The notes under the pieces are model-generated. The model ran no database searches. It worked only from the letters and a program-made list of their open reading frames with translations, and was not told where the DNA came from. This document shows positions 14,331-18,163 of a DNA stretch of 18,163 bases, piece after piece. The position numbers and the translations under genes were made by a program. Each line of letters begins with the position of its first letter. The first letter of the stretch is position 1. Origin of the DNA: Roseivirga sp. UBA7431 (GTDB taxonomy: Bacteria; Bacteroidota; Bacteroidia; Cytophagales; Cyclobacteriaceae); assembly GCA_002477595.1 (NCBI GenBank), contig DLQN01000127.1, positions 1-18,163 of the forward strand, written 5' to 3'.

Positions 14331-15716
14331 ATGAGCGCCATTAACGATTATATCGAATCTAACAAAGACCGTTTTTTGAATGAACTGATTGATTTATTGA
14401 GGATACCCTCGGTAAGCGCAGATAGTAAATTCAAAGGGGATGTGCGAAAGGCGGCCAATTTTATCAAAGAAAAACTAACGTCTGCAGGCGCAGATAACGT
14501 TGAGATTTGTGAAACACCCGGTCACCCTATAGTCTATGGTGAAAAGATGGTCAGCGCATCGGCACCAACTGTTTTGGTTTATGGACATTATGATGTTCAG
14601 CCAGCCGATCCATATGAGCTTTGGGACTCTCCTCCATTTGAGCCAGTGATTAAAAAAACAGCGCTTCATCCTGAAGGCGCCATATTCGCGAGAGGTGCAT
14701 GTGACGATAAAGGCCAAATGTACATGCACATCAAAGCCTTCGAAGCCATGATGGAAACGAGCACGCTAAGCTGCAACGTAAAGTTCATCATTGAGGGAGA
14801 AGAAGAAGTGGGTTCGGATAACCTCGAAGCATTCTTAGAAAACAACAAAGAAAAACTGAAAGCCGATGTCGTATTAGTTTCCGATACTGGTATCATCGCT
14901 AACGATGTCCCTTCTATTACGGTCGGCCTTAGAGGCTTGAGTTATGTAGAAGTAGAAGTGACAGGTCCGAACAGAGATTTGCACTCTGGACTATATGGCG
15001 GTGCAGTACCTAACCCCATCAATATTTTAGCAGAAATGATCGCTTCTTTGAAGGATGACGATCAGCGAATCAATATTCTGGGATTCTACAATGACGTGGT
15101 TGAATTGACTGCTGTCGAGCGTGCCGCTATGGCAAGAGCACCATTTAACTTAGTAGAGTTCAAGAGCTCTATTGGCTTGAGTGATATTGAAGGAGAGGCT
15201 GGTTATAGCTCTATGGAACGTACTGCGATCCGCCCGACACTAGATGTCAATGGCATTTGGGGAGGTTATACTGGAGAAGGTGCTAAGACAGTAATTCCAT
15301 CGAAAGCATACGCTAAAATATCCATGCGCTTAGTGCCCAACCAAGATCCAGGTAAAATCACAAAGCTCTTCGAAGAGCATTTTAAAAGTATCGCTCCGAA
15401 ATCTGTCAGTATCAAAATAACGCCTCATCATGGAGGGCAACCGGCAGTAACACCTACTGATTCCCCCGCTTACTTGGCAGCATCCAAAGCAATGCAAACT
15501 ACTTTTGGAAAAGAGCCCATTCCATATCGTGGAGGCGGTAGTATACCGATCGTTGCCTTGTTTGAACAGATACTGGATGCGAAGACAGTTTTGATGGGCT
15601 TTGGACTCGATTCAGATGCGATTCATTCACCAAATGAGCATTATGGTCTTTTCAACTATTACAAAGGGATTGAAACAATACCACTGTTCTATCAGAATTA
15701 CGCAGCATCAGAGTAG
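14331..15716 (+). CDS. M20 family dipeptidase (CNDP/carnosinase-like metallopeptidase)
   Basis: A 461-aa cytoplasmic di-zinc peptidase, likely cutting dipeptides. The ordered M20 metal ligands are all visible: His86 in YGHYDVQ, bridging Asp125 in RGACDDKG, catalytic Glu158 and ligand Glu159 in EGEEEVGS, Asp185 in VSDTG and His432 in IHSPNEH. The dimerisation (lid) domain occupies about 195-315 and begins with GLRGLSYVEVEVTG, followed by DLHSG with His218. GGGSIPI (401-407) is the usual substrate-binding loop. No signal peptide. ATG 14331 is in frame with the motif set; an ATG four bases earlier is in another frame and soon stops. It lies 116 bp after the large exported protein and probably has its own promoter. 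The exact substrate is not predictable, and succinyl-diaminopimelate desuccinylase is less likely given the carnosinase-type motifs. Confidence 0.94.
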   Translation: MSAINDYIESNKDRFLNELIDLLRIPSVSADSKFKGDVRKAANFIKEKLTSAGADNVEICETPGHPIVYGEKMVSASAPTVLVYGHYDVQPADPYELWDSPPFEPVIKKTALHPEGAIFARGACDDKGQMYMHIKAFEAMMETSTLSCNVKFIIEGEEEVGSDNLEAFLENNKEKLKADVVLVSDTGIIANDVPSITVGLRGLSYVEVEVTGPNRDLHSGLYGGAVPNPINILAEMIASLKDDDQRINILGFYNDVVELTAVERAAMARAPFNLVEFKSSIGLSDIEGEAGYSSMERTAIRPTLDVNGIWGGYTGEGAKTVIPSKAYAKISMRLVPNQDPGKITKLFEEHFKSIAPKSVSIKITPHHGGQPAVTPTDSPAYLAASKAMQTTFGKEPIPYRGGGSIPIVALFEQILDAKTVLMGFGLDSDAIHSPNEHYGLFNYYKGIETIPLFYQNYAASE

Positions 15717-15749
15717 GGTAAACTTCAGTGAAGCGTATTGAATCAAAAC

Positions 15750-15762
15750 CGAATTGAATTCG
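15750..15762. repeat. Palindrome CGAATT-G-AATTCG upstream of dsbD
   Basis: A perfect 13-bp palindrome with a single central base lies 15 bases before the dsbD ATG, placing it in the leader or core promoter. It could be a regulator half-site pair. No other copy was noticed in the window. Confidence 0.25.
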
Positions 15763-15777
15763 TTCTGTAATGTGCCT

Positions 15778-17784
15778 ATGAAAAAGTCATTTATATTCTT
15801 CGTTATCCTCTTTCTAAGTTTTCAAGTATCAGCGCAAATAAGAAAAACGACTGACTGGACTTTTGATGCCTCTAAAACTGAGGTAAAGGTTGGTGACGAG
15901 ATTGATCTAATTTTTAAAGCTAAAATCATTGACGATTGGTACCTCTATTCGAGTGATATTGGCGATGATGTTGGCCCCCTACCTACAGAGGTTGTTTTTG
16001 AAGGGAATGACTCCTTTGAGGTTATGGGTGATCTAATCCCTATTAATGCTAAGAAAAAGTATGATAATATTTGGGAGGCAGATGTCACCTACTTTATAAA
16101 AAAGGGCGAATTCAGGCAGCGTATTAAGGTACTTAGCGCCAACCTGAATATTCAAGGTGAACTCGCTTTTCAAACTTGTACGGATTTGACGGGTCTTTGT
16201 ATTCCAGGCTTTCAGGATATCGATTTTAGCTTTATCAAGGTTGTTTCTAATGGTGCCTCTGAAATGGAAACTGAAAATAAGGCGGCAGTTGATAACAAAG
16301 ATTATAGCCAATTGCTAGAAGCTGAAGGTGGAGGCTCTCTTTGGGGATTCTTTATCGCAGCATTTCTTTTTGGCTTGGCGGCACTGCTTACGCCTTGTGT
16401 ATTTCCAATGATACCGATGACCGTGGCATTCTTTACGAACAACTCACAATCAAGGTCTCAGGCCAAAGTCAAAGCATTGACCTATGGTGTTTCTATAATC
16501 GCCATTTATATATTGATTGGGCTGATCTTTACAAGTTTCTTCGGGGTTGGTCTAGCCAATGATTTGGCGACTGGTGCGGTGGCCAACATCATATTCTTTT
16601 TGGTCTTCATCATATTTGCCATTTCTTTCTTTGGCTATTTCGAGATAAACTTACCTACAGGCTTCATTAATAAAATGGATAAGAAGGCCGAAAAAGGAGG
16701 CATTTTAGGAGTGTTCTTCATGGCCTTTACCTTAGTACTTGTTTCATTTTCATGTACAGGGCCGATTGTCGGAACAGTATTAATTCAGTCCTTCCAAGGT
16801 GAAGTCATTAAGCCCGTAGTTGGCATGTTAGGATTCTCTTCGGCATTTGCCATTCCATTTACACTCTTCGCATTCTTTCCGGGGATGCTAAAAGACTTAC
16901 CTAAGTCTGGTGGCTGGTTGAATTCTGTAAAAGTGGTGTTAGGTTTTATTGAAATAGGTCTCGGTTTTAAATTCTTGAGCGTAGCAGATCAGGCGTATCA
17001 TTGGGGACTTTTAGATAGGGAAGTTTACATTGCGATTTGGTTCATATTGGCTATTCTTTTGGCACTCTATTTATTCGGAGTAATTAAGTTTCCACATGAT
17101 AGTAAAGGAGGAAAAATCAAGCCATTGGCATTGATAGTAGCTGTTATTAGCATGGCATTCGCAGTATATCTGTTCCAAGGTTTTGGCAACGCTCCGTTGA
17201 ACGCTTTGGCGGGTTACTTACCACCAGAAAAGTCAACAGATTTTTCTTTTCAACAAGCGTTGGGATTAGGAGAAGCAGAAGAGGAGTATGATGTTACGCC
17301 TGATGGCTTTAGAGGAGAGGTTAAGTATGCAGACTTTTTGGAGCTACCGCATGGTCTTAAAGGCTTCTTCGATTACGATCAAGCTTTGGCTTTCTCCAAA
17401 GAAGTAAATAAGCCATTGTTTATAGACTTCACAGGCCATGGTTGCGTAAACTGCCGTAAAATGGAACAGAATGTCTGGTCAGATCCTGCGGTGTTGAAGC
17501 GACTGAAAGAAGACTTTGTGATTGTGGCTATTTATGTAGATGATAAAACTGAGCTGCCTGAATCAGAGTGGTATACTTCCACATTCGATGGGAAAGTAAA
17601 AAAGACGATCGGTAAACAGAACTTTGATTTCCAGATTGTAAAATTCAACGGCAATGCGCAGCCTTATTACGTCTTATTAGACAATGATGAACAACCGCTT
17701 GTTGCACCAAAATCCTACGTTCCAAATGTAGATGGCTTTATTCAGTTTTTAGATGAGGCAAAGCAGGAATTCAAAAGGAGATAA
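15778..17784 (+). CDS. dsbD: Thiol:disulfide interchange protein DsbD (three-domain)
   Basis: An inner-membrane reductant transporter that passes electrons from cytoplasmic thioredoxin to periplasmic thiols. From ATG 15778 it has 668 aa. A signal peptide (1-19, ending VSA before Q20) leads into the periplasmic alpha domain (about 25-160) with the Cys pair C134 and C141 (TCTDLTGLC). The membrane beta domain follows (about 188-470, eight helices) with C207 in LTPCVFPMIP and C326 in FSCTGPIVG. A periplasmic thioredoxin-like gamma domain (about 520-668) carries GHGCVNCRK with C556 and C559. All six redox Cys are present. The frame is open back to a TTG at 15754, but the ATG gives the proper signal peptide. 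The next gene, a copper-type ATPase, starts 11 bp later, so the pair may share a role in copper and thiol handling. Confidence 0.96.
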   Translation: MKKSFIFFVILFLSFQVSAQIRKTTDWTFDASKTEVKVGDEIDLIFKAKIIDDWYLYSSDIGDDVGPLPTEVVFEGNDSFEVMGDLIPINAKKKYDNIWEADVTYFIKKGEFRQRIKVLSANLNIQGELAFQTCTDLTGLCIPGFQDIDFSFIKVVSNGASEMETENKAAVDNKDYSQLLEAEGGGSLWGFFIAAFLFGLAALLTPCVFPMIPMTVAFFTNNSQSRSQAKVKALTYGVSIIAIYILIGLIFTSFFGVGLANDLATGAVANIIFFLVFIIFAISFFGYFEINLPTGFINKMDKKAEKGGILGVFFMAFTLVLVSFSCTGPIVGTVLIQSFQGEVIKPVVGMLGFSSAFAIPFTLFAFFPGMLKDLPKSGGWLNSVKVVLGFIEIGLGFKFLSVADQAYHWGLLDREVYIAIWFILAILLALYLFGVIKFPHDSKGGKIKPLALIVAVISMAFAVYLFQGFGNAPLNALAGYLPPEKSTDFSFQQALGLGEAEEEYDVTPDGFRGEVKYADFLELPHGLKGFFDYDQALAFSKEVNKPLFIDFTGHGCVNCRKMEQNVWSDPAVLKRLKEDFVIVAIYVDDKTELPESEWYTSTFDGKVKKTIGKQNFDFQIVKFNGNAQPYYVLLDNDEQPLVAPKSYVPNVDGFIQFLDEAKQEFKRR

Positions 17785-17795
17785 TCCACCAAAAA

Positions 17796-18163
17796 ATGAG
17801 CGAAAAGCAGGAGACTTATACATTACCCGTCAAAGGAATGACCTGTGCCGCATGTGCCGTTAGTATTGAGAAAACCTTAAAAAAGCTGGAAGGTGTAGAT
17901 TCGGCTCAAGTTAACTATGCCACTAATACAGTATTAGTAGCGCTTTCTGGAGGTGTTAAATTGCCGCAGCTAAAGAAGGCTGTTAAGAAATCTGGATATG
18001 ATCTACTCTTAGATAAGACTGGAATTGACTCCAAAGATTCTGAGCTAAAAGGCTTAGAAAGGCATCTCTATTTGGCTTTGCCATTGACAGTTGTGATTGT
18101 TGTTTTGTCAATGTTCGTTGGGCCTTTTGAATACAAGAACTTCGTCCTCTTACTACTCACATT
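17796..18163 (+). CDS. Heavy-metal (copper-type) P1B ATPase, N-terminal part, cut by window end
   Basis: The first 122 codons of a gene that runs off the right edge. The product starts with a ferredoxin-like HMA domain (about 7-72) whose metal-binding motif is GMTCAACA (Cys17 and Cys20), the CopA-type GMTCxxC. A linker follows, then a hydrophobic helix (LALPLTVVIVVLSMFVG, about 92-109) that would be the first membrane segment of a P1B ATPase. The phosphorylation site and the CPC membrane motif lie beyond the window, so copper export is inferred from the HMA motif and layout. The gap to dsbD is 11 bp. AAAAGGAG overlapping the dsbD end sits about 15 bases before the ATG, a slightly distant ribosome-binding site. 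Co-transcription with dsbD is likely. Confidence 0.9.
   Translation, partial: MSEKQETYTLPVKGMTCAACAVSIEKTLKKLEGVDSAQVNYATNTVLVALSGGVKLPQLKKAVKKSGYDLLLDKTGIDSKDSELKGLERHLYLALPLTVVIVVLSMFVGPFEYKNFVLLLLT

Noticed and set aside
15754..15777. TTG start extending DsbD by eight residues
   Set aside because: The ATG at 15778 yields a standard signal peptide; the extension adds a Cys-containing stretch that spoils it.
1..18163. CRISPR array, insertion sequence, prophage or defence island
   Set aside because: No spaced direct-repeat series, transposase, integrase, terminal inverted repeats or phage genes were found on either strand.

Overview
The window is a chromosomal segment of a Bacteroidota bacterium, most likely of the Cytophagales or a related marine-type lineage. 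This is inferred from several signs. Intergenic DNA is AT-rich and most starts lack a Shine-Dalgarno sequence. A TAnnTTTG-type -7 element lies upstream of tpiA. Families typical of the phylum are present (DUF4956, DUF2490, a CotH-like lipoprotein with Cys-Lys-Asp-Asp after the lipobox, a three-domain DsbD). No insertion sequence, CRISPR array, phage gene or integrase was seen, and the content reads as core or house-keeping chromosome.

Layout. Positions 1-13 look like the 3' end of a tRNA (probably Leu), followed by two strong hairpin terminators. Next comes a small membrane-transport block: a minimal MscS-like channel (+) converges, with a 4-base overlap, on a CorA-type Mg2+/Co2+ channel (-), which lies 44 bp downstream of a CPA2 cation:proton antiporter (-). 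The 430-bp gap from 3087 to 3516 holds a mostly open minus-strand reading frame with one internal stop, which may be a decayed gene. A class-3 aldehyde dehydrogenase follows. Then come DUF4956 and DUF2490 genes (+, ATGA overlap), which meet a CotH-kinase-family lipoprotein gene (-) tail to tail with one base between the stop codons.

The right half is all on the + strand. tpiA and prmA overlap (TAATG). After them comes a 1560-residue exported protein of unknown function, then an M20 dipeptidase, a full-length DsbD, and the start of a copper-type P1B ATPase that runs off the window edge. DsbD and the ATPase are 11 bp apart and probably co-transcribed, which suggests a role in periplasmic thiol and copper handling.

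Most notable. (1) The 1560-residue protein contains what looks like a long internal duplication. Only its first copy carries a roughly 90-residue insert, and that insert reads like a winged helix, unexpected in an exported protein. (2) The DUF4956/DUF2490/CotH locus lacks the VTC-type polyphosphate polymerase that commonly accompanies DUF4956 and CotH elsewhere. (3) The minus-strand ghost reading frame in the 3087-3516 gap. (4) CorA carries GTN in place of the signature GMN. All functional calls come from reading motifs; no database search was possible.
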